Source: Aquila chrysaetos chrysaetos
Taxonomy: Eukaryota; Chordata; Aves; Accipitriformes; Accipitridae
DNA length: 64,000 nt
Direction of reading: 5' to 3'
Assembly (NCBI RefSeq): GCF_900496995.4
Contig: NC_044024.1
Location: forward strand, 18,106,698 to 18,170,697
Made by a program: the position numbers and the translations under genes. Below the pieces are notes generated by a model. The model had not been told where the DNA came from and ran no database searches. It saw nothing but the letters and a program-made list of their open reading frames with translations. The first letter of the stretch is position 1; each line of letters starts with the position of its first letter. Positions 44,001-59,752 of the stretch are shown here, piece after piece.

Positions 44001-47000
44001 AATGATTAATTACTTTGGAGCGAGAAGTACAGTATTGTACTCTAGAATAAATGTTTCTAAGATATTTTCTATTAACATAATTTTTTTTGTAATGCATACT
44101 ATTTCTAATCTAACTTGGACATGCAATAATGTGTACTCCATAAACTGTCCTGTGAAAACCCAAGCTTAGAAGAGTGGTTGTTGAAGGCCACAGATAAATT
44201 GGTGAGCAGGCATGTTGCCGAGTTCTTGAGGGAAGTGGGGTTTGTTAGGGTTAAGTTAGATGAGTGTTGTAGCTCCTGCACTTGTGCAAAGCTAGTGGAG
44301 GAATTTTAAAACAATGTGTGAGCGTTGGTGATCTTGCTGTTGGTTTTATGTAGTTTTGGGGAGGGAAGCTTAAAAGTGGGATGTGCTATAACGTTTCAGT
44401 TGTTCTTCAGAGTAGCCAAAGCCACCTTAGTAAGTTGACTGTAGTGGATGGTCATCCAGTTCCTTATGCTTTGGCCAACCATATTTAACTGTTGCATTTC
44501 TGTATACAATATACCTAGCTTAAAGGACTATTTTAAAACTCGTATCCCTCCAAGAAATCCACTAATAGCCAGTAGCATTTGTTCTGGCGTTTTCCTGGGA
44601 ACTACACTGGTGACCAAACGTGGAAAAAAAAATTGTCTGTATTTGGGTTTGGGTTCTTAATGTTTCTTCACATGACTAAAGCATGTGAGATTCAAGTAGG
44701 TAGCCTCTAGAAAAATGTTTTGGATTCCACAGTATTCTTAGCAACTTAGCGGCTTAAATTTAAAAAAATCATTTTTCTTGCCTTACACCATTGGTTGAGA
44801 ACACCAGAGCTTTTTCAGGGAACAATACAAAGCTTGCCTTGTCTGAAGGGTAACTGTTAGGTTAATAGCCTGTTTTAAGGAGTAAGTTTGGTATAGTTAA
44901 AAGGCTGTCTTTTTAAAATAAATAATGGTTACATATTTGCAAATATTTGTGGTGGGCAACATTTTTAATATATACGCATTCTGCAAATGGATTTCACTGA
45001 ACATAATTTTGCTTGTACTGTTAGAACCATGACAGAGCTTTTCCTACTAATGATTGATAAATCAGCTGAGGAGTTACTGCCTAGATTTGTACTTTGACTA
45101 CCTGTACTCTATGTGCTTGTAGGATTTTTAGTTCATTAGAGAAGAAGTACAGAAGCCTTCCAGAAGTTCCAAGCAATTGTCACAGGTTAAAGTGAGATTT
45201 AAAAAATTGTGTAAAAATGTGTAGCTCATGATTTCCTCCTGATCAGTAAGGGATCATCAAGGATGTAGGAAGCCTGTGCTACAGGGGCAGATAGGTCGAT
45301 TGTTAGAGATGCAAGTGTGAGTGCTGTCTGTATGTTAATACTCAAGAAGGTTTTGAGAACGAGATATCTGTTACAATGCATTGTCCTTTTTCTTTCTCCC
45401 CACATATGAAAGTACAGGTAGCACTGAAGCAGACATAGTAGAAATTTTGTCTACTATAGAATGGCTGGGGGAATATCAGGAAGATGTTACTTTTTATTCT
45501 AGTTGTGCAGTTTTCCTTGGGCTTTGGGTTGTGGGTGTTCATTATTCTTTCTGGTTTCAAGCTGTTTTACTGGAAAACAGATAACCTGTATGCAGTGTAA
45601 AAAATGTTCTCATGTATAAAAGTGTGAAAGGTTTGACTGGAAATCAGTATATTAAATTATAATATTCTCAATCTTTCTTAAAATACTGCTCTTCATGAGT
45701 GATGTTATGTCTGTATTAAAAATACTCAAATATTGGTATTTCCTGTTAAAGAGGTGAGTTGTTAATTGTGAATTAACAAATGTTTTTAATAGTAAGTTCT
45801 TGTCACTTGTGACAAAATGCACGTGCATCCCTTCTTTCATGTGATTGAGGGGACTAGAATACTGCAGTATTGTTGGTTTGGTTTTTGTTGGCTTTTAACT
45901 GCTCAGGTTAACGCAAGTCATGTGGTCTTACACTTTTTTTCCCCTCTCTCACTAGCAGTGTGGGGCGATTGTTACCTGCCTGTGCGTAGCTAGATATACG
46001 TTATTGATGCTGCTTTAATCAACCGTAAGCAGTTTCTAGAGAACATCTTGAAGACATATTGTTTCCTTGGGGATTTATTGCGTTTGCAACATCACACCTC
46101 TGATCCTGCTGCTTACAGAATATGATTATCAGCCATTAGTACTGAATATTTAAGCATGGTCACTACATAGTGTTCCCCTTCTCATTTGTGATTTCTGTCC
46201 TGCTCATTATTAAGGATCTCTCTCTACTGTGTTTAGTTTTTATTGACTACTTTCATGCGCTGTGTGTTTTTTTTCCCCCTGTACTCGTCGTTCTAGTGTA
46301 AGTTCTGTCTAGTTTTTAGTCTTGCTAACAGAAATGTTGATAGATTTTTCACAAAATGTTTTTTTCTACAAAATGTTTTTTCTTAGTTTTCCTAGGGAAG
46401 ATAAAAGTTCCTTCCTTTTTTCTAGTGATCAGTTGGTCTCTTAAAGGAGATACTTAAGATAGGTGCTTTATATTGTTTCTCCCCCCGTAGTCTTGTGTGC
46501 TCCAGAAAACTGAAAAATCACATTCAGATTTTTGGGTTTTGCCTTCCTGTTGCCTAGATGAGAACTGTTAACAAGTAGCATGTCATATTGCACATTAGAG
46601 GCTGTGTGATATAGGAGAACATCAAATGGTGTTTCAACCCCGATAGTATAAATCTTTTTTTATTTGTTTTTGCTTGTTACTTACAGCATACCCCCTTACT
46701 GTCATACTTTGTTTACATTCTACTGCTGTGCTGGAGATGAACATGTTTTAAACCACTGCTGGTTATATAAAATGAGATTGTGATTAATCTATAAATAATA
46801 ATAAATATTTATTTAGTCTGTTATTTTAATGTAAATTTTGGGAACGGTAAGTATCAAAACTTAAATTTGTTCTTTTTGTTTATCATAGTGCATGAATCTT
46901 GATGTGTTAATTGGCGAGAGATTTGGTTTAGATAGGCAGCTGGGGAACTGTGTCTTCTCTCCCTTGACAAATACTAGCTTCCATTTTGAACAAGAATATT

Positions 47001-48884
47001 GTTTTGGTAAAGGGGAACCATTTAATGGCACCATTTTATGCTAGTGCTTGAGGGTTGTAAATATCACAATCCAGCAAATACTCGGCGATTTCTTGAGCTG
47101 GAAATTGCTGCTTGTGTTGCTCCAAGGAGTCACCTCATATGTAAAGCGAATTGCTTGATGAGGACTTCACTTTCTTCAGGGTTATTGGAGGAAGTGAAAA
47201 TCTTTTGGTATCTGCTTCTGGAAATAATGCTGGACAATTGTCTTTTTCTCTGCTAAATGATCTTTGCCCTTCTATTTACACTTAAGGAAATTGATTCTTG
47301 GGGAAGTCAGGTGAAGATATGTTGATATCATTAAAATTCTCAACTATACTATACAGTTTTACACCTATCAGAGTCAAAACAACATTAATTTTCTCTCTAA
47401 TGTGTTCTTTTGGGGAGTTTGAGGGGACTAACTGTGATTGCAATTCTAAAATGTGTATACTCAGTTGGGCTGTGATATAGAATTAAATATAGAAATACTG
47501 TAATGTGAAGAATGATTAAACCTTCGTTGCAGTAGAATGTAACTTGTATTCTGTAATCGTCATACGGTTAATAACATCATTATATGGTCTGATAGAGAAT
47601 GGCATACAATTATTTTGCTTGGGAAGAAGAGATTAGTATTTGTATATGCTACAAAGAAACCTGATGACATTCTGTTAGGCCTAAACCGATAAGGTGTCCT
47701 TTGTGGATTGGCTTTTTTTGTAGTCAGCGTAAAATGCCAGAATTATTTCCTTAACTATGTCGTAGGTGTTAAGAGTTGTATGCATTTATTTGTGAGAAAG
47801 CTGTGTGAACAACAATTTTGATGGAGTACATTCTCTGTATCACTAGTACGAGGGTGAAAAGGCTTCTTTAGAGATTGTCACTGGTGGTATGTGTGTACTG
47901 TGTACATTGAGTGCTAAGACTTGCTATCTAATCTTTAACACATGCTTTCTTATTTTTATTGATACACATGGATCTTAATTGAAGTTAATTCCCTAGGAGA
48001 CCTGTGCAGGGTTCTGTAAATCGAGTTATATCATCTCCGGTTCTTGTTAAAGCTTTTCTAATTTCTCAGATGGTGTTTGTGTTTTGTAATTTTATTTTGC
48101 TGTTGAAACAGCTGTCACTTTGTCATTCTTGTGCTTTAGTCCTTCAAATGCTCTACCTATGTTCTTAGACCTTCCCTTACCACGTAAGTTAAGTTCACAA
48201 GTAGCTAATAACTGCTTGTTCTGTGGTCCGTCATCAGTCTTCTCTGGCCTTTTTAAAGGTTCTGTGTTGCTGCCTGGTTCCTTCTCTGCTGGTCTTACCT
48301 TTGTTCCTTCAGCTAAGACTTGCAGAAGAGGAATTTTACTAGTTTGTGGCCTAGCAAGTGTGTCTTGCTATGATCAGCTACAAGAAGTGCTTACATACCT
48401 TTCTGGGTTTTTTTTCTTCTTCCTTGTTTTCTTAGTGGGCTATGTATTATACCAGATTCTGCGGTTCTAGAGTAGTTTTTATGCTTAGCGTATAAAGTCT
48501 TAAGTTAATTCACACAGTAATAAAATTTATGTTCTGTAATTAATTTTTCTGGCAGGCATCTGTTTCACAGTAATGAATTGGTAGCAGTTCCGAAAATGTC
48601 TGTTGACTGTCTAGAGAATTGTAGGAAAGCTGGCATTTTAAAATGTTTCTCATAACTGAAAGAAGTGGGCAGCTTTATATTAACCCATTTTTTCTTAGAA
48701 AAACTTCCCAAACTTCCAACTGAACTCTTTCTCTATATAAATTAAAAAAAAAAAAAAAAGTGGATTGTATTTCTCTTGACCTCTGAATTTAAAGGGTAGT
48801 TACTTTCCCTTAATCTCAAAACCATCCTGAAATTAAAAATAATATGCTAAGGGTAGAGATAATAGTTGTTTCTTTTACCAAACA

Positions 48885-48905
48885 CCCCCCCCCCCCCCCC
48901 CCCCC
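48885..48905 (+). repeat. 21-nt poly(C) tract with A/C-rich tail
   Basis: C run followed by an AC-rich low-complexity tail (AAACCCGCCC, AACCCCAAAAC) to about 48945, in the STAG2 intron. Confidence 0.9.
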
Positions 48906-51900
48906 AAACCCGCCCAAAAACCCAACCCCAAAACAAACAACCAAACAAAAAGTGCAGCTTGACATGGTGTTATCTATCATCACTAATGTCTCTTCAACTC
49001 TTAACAGCAGTTGAAAACCATGGCTCTGATAGCAGGTTCATTTTAGGTTGCTTGCAAGACTAAATTCATAGCATTTAATGATCTAGGATTTTCATACCCT
49101 AGGGCAGGATTATAGTAAGTGGAGGTCAAGCTGAACAACCGCCAGACCTAATTTACACTCGGATAAAAATGTTCTTGTCTAACAATTAGATTGAATGTTA
49201 TTATCTCTTTCCCTAACTTCTAAAATTTGGTTTGTGTTGTTTCAAGACAAAGGCAGTATGATGCCAAGAAAACATTCTCTGAATGGACTATTTAGTCTCA
49301 CCTTTTGAGCTTACGAAATTGCGCAGGATCAAGTATGCATATTAGTGCCCTAGCATGCTTGTTGTGGAGAGGTTAGGAGACTTACCCCAAATAGAATGTT
49401 TTCTTAATTTATAAGCTCTTCTTAATATGATGTCTGCAAGAATGAGCAATGATGCTGAAACGGGGAAGAAAAAAATCTTGGAAAGATGTAACCTCTTTGA
49501 TTATTTACATTTGAGTCTTCCAAGACTGATCTGATAGATGTGTTTCAGTAGGATTATTACAGTTACTTCTTCAGATCAATTGATTTATTAGTAACCTATG
49601 TCTTGCCACCTATGTAAGCGATCATGACCAAAATAATGAGGGTTTTTCATATAGGTTAGGTGAGGAATTAAACCTTACTCTGAAACATTAAAACTGATTA
49701 CACTTAGTTGTATATGGGCAAACAAAAGTAAAGGAAAGATGCTAAATATATTTCAGTCAAAGCATTGTATTACTGTAACTGAACATTATGTGTAGCTATT
49801 TTGTCAGGTGATGTTAACTTTCAGTGGCATGCCTGTATAGGAATTTCCTTTAAATTTTAGAAAAATTTGAGTGCAAACCTATTTGAAATAAGATACTGTA
49901 CTTGTAGTCCTGATCAGCAGTACAACAGCATGAGAATTCTATACTGCTGATTTATTATAAGAGCAATTCTAAACATTAAGTGGCTTTTTGAATAAGCAGA
50001 ACACTAAGTTGGCAGTTTGCATTAGTAATGTAAAGAGATTAGTATAACATAGCTTATTGCTGATCCAGTGTTCTTATGAAATCAGTGCCTGGGGCATTAA
50101 AATCATGACTTGAAAAAAAATTGGTGCCTGATGATACTTAAGTATACTAGGTTATTTTTTGTATGAAGGTATTTTAAATGTGCATGAACCCTAATCCAGT
50201 TACTTAATTTTTAGTCTCTTCCCTTTTCCCATAAGGAGCTGTGGACTTGTTGTAAGTACTAAATGATTTTGCAGAATCTTACCAGGTGAAAAACTTCTTA
50301 TTTGCCATTAGATGTTACGATTTGATGTTAGAATCCTGAATGGTGATCACAAGCTATTGGTAAAAATAATTTATGAGAAGAAAATCTGTTAGCCATAAGT
50401 AAGAGTGGAGTCTGCTGAGTTCAACACAGGAGTAATAAATAATTACGTAACTGATGGCTGGCTAATTAAGTCAAAGAAACACTGCTCTTGAATAAGTAGT
50501 TGGGGCAACTGAATAACTTAATATGGGGAATTCAGCTAGATTTAATTTTGTATTTCAGAAATCTATATGATTTAGAGAAGGTATATTGATTACTTCATTG
50601 CATCATTGTACAATGTAAAATGGAGTAGAAAGATCAAAGCAATCTGAAAGAGGAATAATCTATTTTAAATAATCTTTTTTCTGTCCAACTGTTTAAAATA
50701 GTTGGAATTATTATTTACTGAGAAAAGTCAGAGAAACTAAAGTAGGACTGAAAGAGCCTTGTACACTTAACAGTATGTTGTGTTCTCAACTGCCGAGTTA
50801 TCCATTTCTGATTTGAGTGTGGGGAGATGGGGGATATCTGTTTGCTACCAAACAGAGGAAGAGAAACCTGTGCTAAGAGTAGGAATGCAGTTAATTATGA
50901 AACCACAACAATTGTTGGGGAAGACGTGGTGACAGATACAGCACTTGCCATCTAGCAATTCTTGTTTTAATAATTAGAGGTAATTTCAAACTGATAAGTC
51001 AAATATGATCACCAACTGAAAACCACAAGATGATACAGTTCAGATAATAAATTAAAAGCTGAAACTACAGTGAGTGAGTGAAGCATTTTTCCATGCAATT
51101 GATGAACAACTATACGTTTTGATAATTGTCCTCTGGTGACTTCTGCCATGGCAGTTAGGTTTTCCATCCCACTGTTGGGAGGTACCGAAAGTCAGCAAAA
51201 TGGGATTTGTCACCTCTTTAGTCCTCCCTATTTGCAGTTCAGAATATTAGCCTTAATTGTCAGTGGAGATGAGCTGTCATTAATAGATCTAACTGTAAAG
51301 CAGAGCATATGAAATGTGAAAAATTGTTCTCTTTGGTGGTTTTTTTCTCCAATGGAATGATAATATTTGATCTAGTTAGGTTCCCCCCCCGCCCCGGGTA
51401 GCAGCCTGTTAGGAGTCCTAGAAAAGGGTTGTTCAGCAGTAAATTTATCTGAATTTGCCACACAGAATCACAAGTATTAAACTGCTGTATGAATTAAAAC
51501 ACAGCTGCTGTAAATACAGTCAACACTGCAATTAAATGTTATTTTATTTGTACTTGCCAACTAACTTCTATCAGAGAAAGACGGTTTTTGGTATGCCTTG
51601 TGTTAAAGGAGCTAGCCAACGATGATGACTAAAAGGAGGTTCTTTCTGTGTTTAAGATACGGTAAAAACAATAGCTTGAATTCTTTGCTTATGCCCAAGA
51701 TGGCATTTTTGTCTCAGCTGCAAGGAAGGAAAAAACCCCCCAAACCCCCAGCATTTAGCATGTGAGACTTGTTTCATCTGCTGGAGGTGAGGGTATTAGT
51801 AAGCAATTGGTACCTCGGAGTCCTAGAAATCGGCTTCAAGTTTCATGTGATTCCAAGAGTATGGGGCAATTTTCTGGATTCAGCCTAACTGATGCTATAT

Positions 51901-54900
51901 GGTACACCCCGTTCCAGAATGCCACTCTCTTGGAGTGGGGGAAGGAGGAGGAATCATAGCACATGTAGCTTGTTTAAGAGACATCTGGCAATACTGCTCC
52001 TTTTTTTTTTTCTTTCTTTTTTTTTTCTTTCTTCTTTTAAAAAGAAAATACAGGGAAAAGAGGATGAAAGTAACTACCTCAACAGCTTTTACTGTGTTGC
52101 TGAGCTAATAAGTGTAATAGTTGTAGTTTTAAAAATATTTTCTATGTATTGAACATTGCTAAAGTAAAATATTTACTATGAATTATGATACTTGCATAAT
52201 ATGACCAGTAAATTTTCAACAAAATATAAATTTAGCTGTAGGCTATAACTGCCTCTTGAAGGAGGAGGTAGCTACTAGCTGTATTTACATGATGAATTTG
52301 CTCAAGAACAAACATGTAAGGGTATAGCTTTTTGATATTTTTTTCTTTTTGGTTTAAATGAAGAAACCTAAAGTTTAATTTTGGTTGATATAACAAGCTG
52401 TACATTGCATATTTTAGATCAGTGTGGAATGGATGCTCCTGTATCCCTGCGGTGCCTAATGCACAGTATTTGAGAGACTTATAAAGGAAGATAATTTCAA
52501 AAGGACAAGTCTCACTAACCTTTGCTTCAGAATATTTTATACACATCAAGAGTTTCTCAGTATTTGTCAGCTTACTTAGTGAAATGAGTTTGGTCTCTAA
52601 AAAAACTGGTTTTGATACTTTTTCTTCATGTTGGCCTTCATAAAACGGGCATGGTGTGTTATAGCTCTCCTAGTTGGCATAATTTGTTACCTGCCACAAG
52701 TAAGCAATTACAGAATTGAAAGAACTTACTGATTTGAATAATGCTAGTATTTTTGCAATGTTCTTAGGACGTATACAAGTGGCCACACTGGTTTCCTCTG
52801 GATGTCTAATGAATGTCCCTAGCTAACTCTAGGTCTCCATACATGAGACTTCAGCACCAGTCATCTCTTCCCACAAAATTCTTTTAAGATGGCTGTTTTA
52901 GGATGAATAAAGAAAGAGAGGGTGATTTTTAGTCTTGGTGATCATATGTATTTTTTTCATCTGGTAATGAATTCATTAATGGATTATTAGCATTCTGCAT
53001 TCTGGATATATTCAGTTCTCCAAATTATGTGGGGGAAAGCCATGCACATCACAACTGCTGTTTCATATAAAATTAGTATTCAGTGCTGCAAATCTCCAAA
53101 CAAACCAGTTGGGATTTTAGCCCAAATGTTATGAGGGAGAACAAGAACAAAATGTTGGGTATTAAAAATCTTTTAAGTTACGACTGAGGATGTATGTATG
53201 GAGCACAGATGTTCTGAGGTTGGCAGAATTGCAGAGATAACTTTTTAATGAAAGATAACATTTTTGTCTTTATTTTTTCTGTTTCAGAGGTGAAGCCAAC
53301 TTTTGCATACATGAGTAGTTGCTTGAATTTTATTTTGTAAGGATGATTATTTAGATTGATTGTTGAAAGAGCTATAATCCACTTACGAAAAGCTTAGGTT
53401 TTAGCTGTCATACTGCTTGGTTTGGATGCTGCACAATATTCATTCCTTTTTTCTTAAATATTCCTTTTCCTTTCTGATGGTATAGATTTTCATTTGAGCC
53501 AGGGAAGGATGGACGACTGCTCTTGATTGGTTACACAAACACCAAGGTAATGGCAGTTTTTGGAGCTTCACTGTAAATAAATAGAGTTTTATACTGCTAT
53601 TGTGAGACTGATAATGACAGTAGTCATCCGACTGAGAGGGTGACAGGAGAGCACATTGCACTGGGGTGCAGAGCAGCTGCTTTCCTGCAGGTGGCCCATA
53701 AGGAATCCGAGGAAGTGATGCCCTTTCTGTAGTCCAGGCCTGTTACAAAAAAAGCTGGGCTGGTGCGGTGGAAGAAGGCAGGATGGAATATGGGGCATGA
53801 AGCATTCTTACACACCAATGCACCCCTCTTCCCCCCCTTTTTTTAATTAATTCTTTGAAAGATCCAGTTAAGACTAATGCCGTTTGACTTGTACTTAGAT
53901 TCTTTTCTGTTTGTTTCTGTGCTGGACTTAGTCTCTTTAGTTATTGTCTGGAAGCAGTTTAGCCATTTTTATGTAATGTGAAGCTTCAGCTACTAAACTC
54001 TGGTGGACCTCAGCTGACAAAACACAGAACTGAGCTGGTTCTCCTTTTCTCATCTTAGAAGGCTTGGGGTCACAGTGCAGAGGAGTATAGTGGGCTCTTC
54101 AAAGGACTATCCAAAGTGTGCTATGACCTGGGCTGATGTGAGCTGACTCTGGGAGATGTGCTTGAGAGATTTAACTTTCCACTCTTCAGTAGTTTTATTT
54201 TATGGGATTTTCCCTTATTTCAGTCACCTAATATTGACTGTCTCTTATAGTAGCAGCTGATGCTATTGCAGTATGTACTGTGTAGTCCCCCCTCCAGAAT
54301 TTATAGTCAAATGCAGTTGTTCTTTAGAAATGCCCAAACAGAGTTTTGGGCACAAAGCCCTAGTGAACTGGTCTTTCAAAGGGGAAAATCTATATGGTAG
54401 GAGGGGAAGTTAGGGCTCCTATAAAGCGAGGCAACTTGCAGGCTCGCATTGATCAGTGGAAGAACAAAAAATAGAACTTGCCAGATGGGATACCTTGTGG
54501 GTTGGAAAACCCTGCCTCTACCGTGTGTACTGAAGTAACTCGTCGCTGTTGGCTGCACATTTGAACAATGCTAATTCTGTTCTAGGCTTTTACTGCGTAG
54601 CTGGTTAACTGCTTGCTGTGGACAGTGTGCGTGCATCTTCATCCTTAGCTTTCACAAGAGCCAGAATTTTGAGGGGATGTGCAAAGGACTACATTTTTGA
54701 AAAATCAGTGTGTAAAGGGGCATATTGATATATTCTGTAGTTTAGTTTCAAAATTTAGGGCATTTAGGCAGCTGGGAGGTGCGCTTGCCTTATATCATAA
54801 ATGAACTAGTATTCCTCTTTTGGCTTGTTTAAGTAGGCATATGTAGCTTTGCTTTTTTTTTTCCTATTTTTTTTTTTCTTAAATCTTGGTTGTCATCCGA

Positions 54901-55670
54901 CTTGGCTTTTATTCTTCCTAGGAGCCTCATTTTCCATGCAGTCAGACTGCAACATCTGGAAGCCATCTCTTCTTTGGCAGGGAAAGATGTGACAGACACA
55001 ATGAGGTGTAACTTCTACTTTGTTATCTTACCTTTGCCTTTTTTTAAGACATCCAAAACTAAACTGTTTTAAAGATGTATGGGAATTTCAGGTGCGTTTT
55101 AGCAAAGCTCAGGAATACTGTTGGGAAGAATCATTAGAGAATAATATAGGTACTTTTCCCTTTAATAAGGGGAATAGTTGCATTTATTGTACAGTTGATT
55201 TAATTTTTCAGTATTTTGTAATGCTTATTTCAAGTGTTTTAAACCCACATTTTACTGCACAGTGTAAATTACTACATACCAATATAAAAACCTCATAAAA
55301 TGATTCAAACCATAACAATGTGTTTCTATTTCAAAATAGTATTTAACTTACTGCATTAAAGATATTGATGTTAATGGTACTTTAATGAGTAATCCTATGA
55401 CTGTGAAGCACTGTAGCAAGCTCTTTTCCTTCTATAATAGTTGTTCCACGTATTTATTTACTAAAAACAGCAGAAGTCCAAAAAATACTTCTAGTGAGAG
55501 TGGGACTATTTGATGGTGAAGTTGAGGCTGGCAGAGTTATTAGGGTGGTACAGAGGTCCTTGTATGTTATTCACGTTTCAGATCTCTAAACTTGGGGTAA
55601 AGCGTCAACCTTCGCTCTAGGTTTTAGCCTGACTTTTTTTTTGTATGCCTTTTAAATCTTTCTTTTACTG

Positions 55671-55695
55671 CCCCCCCCCCCCCCCCCCCCCCCCC
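55671..55695 (+). repeat. 25-nt poly(C) tract
   Basis: Uninterrupted C run after a T-rich stretch ending TTTTACTG, in the STAG2 intron. Confidence 0.9.
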
Positions 55696-58600
55696 GTAAA
55701 GCCTGTTTAAGCTTTTCCTTTCACAGCATTAAACTGTGAAAACAAATTTTGCTTTCTGTTTACTGATGTGTGCGTTACCTCTGGGGACCTACGTTTTCCA
55801 TGTGCTTGGCTGTTCCTGGCTGGTTGTCTTCTCAGGTTCTGGTGGTCACTATCAGCTGTTAGCTGGGCTTCTCGTCTGAAGGCTGGTAAGAAGCAAATGG
55901 TTATGTAGGTATATGCGCAGTTTGCTGTGTAGTGAAAATGTAGGAAACGTGTGTGAAGAAGGAGTAAGGAGAAGGCTTTGAGAAGGAGACAGCTGAGACC
56001 GGGCAGGTGCCTGATGAATTCACAGGTAGAACATGCTGTCTCCCTGCAAAGTGGGGGTCACAGGTTAGGTGCTGACCTGCAGGGCTGCCTCTTCCTATGG
56101 CAGGTAGGCTGGTGAAGGAGCGGGAGCCCAGCAGGGGATCCGGGCCTTGCCGCCTGCTTTGCCCCACTGGAGCCACAGAACAGCGGACTGTTGGCTGCGG
56201 CCCCTCCCAAGGGAAGGGTAGGAATATTAGCGATAGCTATGCAAGGACTCCAGTTTGCCACTTCTCTTTGATGTAACTGGTCCTGTGCTGCAGCACAGCT
56301 CTGCCCCTGTGCGTAATGCGCTGACATTGGCAAAGCTCATCATTTGCTTTGCTGTGAAGGGGTAGAGTTCAGCTGCTTCGGATGCTGCATCTAGTGACTT
56401 GCGTGGCTGCAGGAGGAGTTGATTCAGTTGGCTGATCCAATGGAGAGCTAATCGTGGGGGGGAGGAAACGGTTTTGTTTTCATAATTTGCTCGCTGCTGG
56501 TTTATTTGAGTGCTAGAAGGGAGCAGAAACTTTCCTGTGTGTTTGGGGAGTGAGAAGGAAGACTACTGCTTTCAGTAGCAGCACGCAGCATCAGAAAAGC
56601 ATGTTCTGAGATGGCTCTTTCCCACTTAATCAGCAGACTTGTTCCATGAACTAAAGAGCAAATATTATAAAAATTAATAAAGAGCAGGCCGGGGAATAAA
56701 AATGGTGCTGTGATGGCATAATATCAACAGTCACCGTAAGATTGCTTTTTCGTTTTTTGAAAGATGAAGAGAAAGGGAGATGTGTGGACAGAAATGGTGT
56801 GGAGGGGGTGTAAGAGCTGGAAGTTTAGAAAAAAATAAATTGTGAAGAAAGAGACTGAAAAGATAAGACCTGTATAAATTAGGTCATTTAGGTTCTTTGT
56901 TGGAGTGTTAACTGTTCAGTGACTTTGGCTCCATGGACTTATTGTGTATACAGACCATGTCTCTGTTGGCGAGCATGGAAGAATGTAGATTGATGATGTC
57001 TAGTTCAGGTCTTCTGGTAAAGGAATTATAAGACTCATTTATTAACCAAACGGCACAAAAATAACCACACATCTAAAGGTATTAATTGCATTATTGTTCG
57101 GTTTAGTCTTGATTATATTATCATAATATGATCAAAACTGCTGATACAATTACAACTAAATCATGTTAAAGTACAGTTGTTACAATACAGAATGCTACTT
57201 GCAGTATGTTTTCTGTATTTTCCTCAAATTACAGAATTGCTTTAAAGCTTGTTGGCAGCTGAAATATTAGGTTATGTAATATTAGCAGAAATAATGTGTA
57301 GAAATAAAACACTCTTTCAGGGCTGCAGGGAATGTCATGCAGTTGCTCAAAATCTCGCTTAAAAATCCATGTATGAAGATGCATGCAAAAGTAATATGAA
57401 GAAACATACTTACTTGGGAAAAACGCCCAAACAACCAAACCCTATTTTATAAAACAAAAGTTTAGACATCCTAGTCTCTCAGAAAAGGAGTGAGGGGCAT
57501 AATGTAGTTGATAACAGCTTTCTCTTCTAAAATAGTTAAGGGAAAATACTGGACGTACTTCTGATCCTTTATTTAAATTTGATCTGACTAGCATTTTAAC
57601 TTGCTGCTGTGTAATTGGTTCTGAAGCATCAGCATCTCTCATTCATGGATAGATAAATAATTCAGGGATGAACTTTAGCCACACACTTCAGCATCACAAT
57701 TTTAGAAGTTCTTATTTACTGAATTAAGAAAGTGAGGTCCTTGATTTTACAGGTGATTAACAGAATTACAGGGAAAAATCAATACATCTCTGAACAGCCA
57801 TCCCACATTTCCAAAATCTTTGTCCTGGCTACGTAGCCATTTTTAAGCTTTGCATTTCTGCCTTCCCAGAAAAACGATAGCAGCTTTACTGATTTGCCTT
57901 ATAAAACTTCCAGACAATAGACACCAAGGAAAAAAAAAAGTGCATATGTACAGAACCCACCGCAAACCACAACCCACCTACCTGAAACACCTTGCTGTGA
58001 GCTTGTTGAGTAATACTATAGTTACTGCATTTACACAAGAGTATGAAACACAAGCTTCTGGGACAGAATTTGTGATTCTTTATATTTTGTGTGCACGTAT
58101 ATAGATGCATATTCTTTTAACAAAGGTTGCTTGCTGAATTATATTAATGTTTGTTTAGCCTGTTTGTGCATGTAGTAGAAATTGTGAGAGGGCAGGTAGC
58201 ACTCAGCAGCTGCTGATCGCGTATGTGTTATTGTGTGAATTGTACTGGTGAATTTTGTCAACTTCTGTCAGACTTCAACATTTGGCCGGTATATTTGAGT
58301 TAATCACAACCATACCTAAATTAATTATTCATGTATTAGGGGAAAATAACCTTTTAAAATTTAAATGTTTTTCAGTGAAGACACATTTGAGTTCTTTATA
58401 GTGTTTCATGCTTAGCTCTTGCTTTTATCAGTCAAATTATTTTAAATAGAAACTCCTCTTACATTTAGAGTTGGCAACATTATGTATGATTAGTGTTCCT
58501 GGAGTACTTCCAGTGGTTTTTTAGTTCATTAGCGTTTTGTTAGCAGAATTTTAAATGGCAAGGTACAATGAGGGGATACATTATTTCTGCTATTAAAATG

Positions 58601-59689
58601 TATTTTGAAATTCTTCTGCTTGCTTTTGAAAACCAAATACTGAGACAAGTTGTACTACAGCAGCTGTATGCATTTCTATCTTTGGAGGAGTCATTGAATC
58701 AAACATGTATATGCATTTATTTCAGAAAAGATGCAGGAATCTTCTGATGTCTTTATGTAATCTAAATATAAATCTAAAGGAAATGTACTACAATATTATT
58801 GCAGTTTTAGCAATCTATTATAAAGTTTATTGCACAGAAATAACTAGGTCAACCTCTGGCTGACCTGTCTTTTTGGAGTTTCTTCAGTTAGCTTTAGGCT
58901 AGAGCTCCACCTTGTGATCTTTCAGCAGGATACATTTTATAGTTCATAATTTAATTATGATTTCACAAAGTTGAGTGACTTCAGAAAGTTTTCACAGACT
59001 TGAGAGATTTCAGTATCTGCTTGGGAAAATTAAAGTAGGAATTCTGTGAACTTGCAAAAAAGAAACTGAAGAGGAGCTGCTTTTTATGATGCACTTCAGT
59101 TTAGATTTAACTTATTAAAATAATCTGCTTATTAGAGCACATTTAATAGGTAATGTAGACTTACACTGTTTGGAACTTCACTTTCCTTTTTTCAGACTGC
59201 ACTGTGATGAACTTGGTATATTTTAAAACGTTTGATAGGATGTTTATATGGACCGTTTTCCTTTCTCATTGACTTCCCAAACTGGGTGCTTTGAATGAGT
59301 CATCAAGTATGTGCTTGAAGAAGACATGGCTGGCAGTAGTCTTGAATTTCCAGACGGCGTTTACTGAGATCAAAGATAAGGGGGAATGACCAATGCCAGT
59401 CTTTTCCAAGAGAACCTCAAACAAAATTGGAAAGTGATAAATTCAAAGCAAAGAACGTGCCTCTTAGTAGTATGGAGTTTGGCTGTGGGAGTTCTTGTGT
59501 GGAATACCATCACTGCTGAATATTGAGTTAAAGTAATTGGAAATATTAATGGAAAAAATATTGATAAGGGGTTAAAAAATATAGGGATAGCCTCTCTGGC
59601 TGAAAAAAAATCCCTGAGTTATTTCTGGATGCTGGGAAGGTATTCAGGGAAAACAACACTAGTAAGAACAAAGCAAATGGGTTCTTCCT

Positions 59690-59752
59690 TGGGCAGCTTC
59701 TGTTGGCCACTGCCAGAGAGGGCATGCTGGGCTAGGTTGTCCCTGCTGGTTG
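59690..59752 (+). mobile_element. Possible ancient CR1/L3-type LINE relic
   Basis: GGCAGCTTCTGTTGGCCACT, GCCAGAGAGG and ATGCTGGGCTAGG resemble the 3' region of old amniote CR1/L3 elements (TTGGCCACTGTCAGAG..., GATGCTGGGCTAGATGG). Short and diverged, so uncertain. Confidence 0.4.
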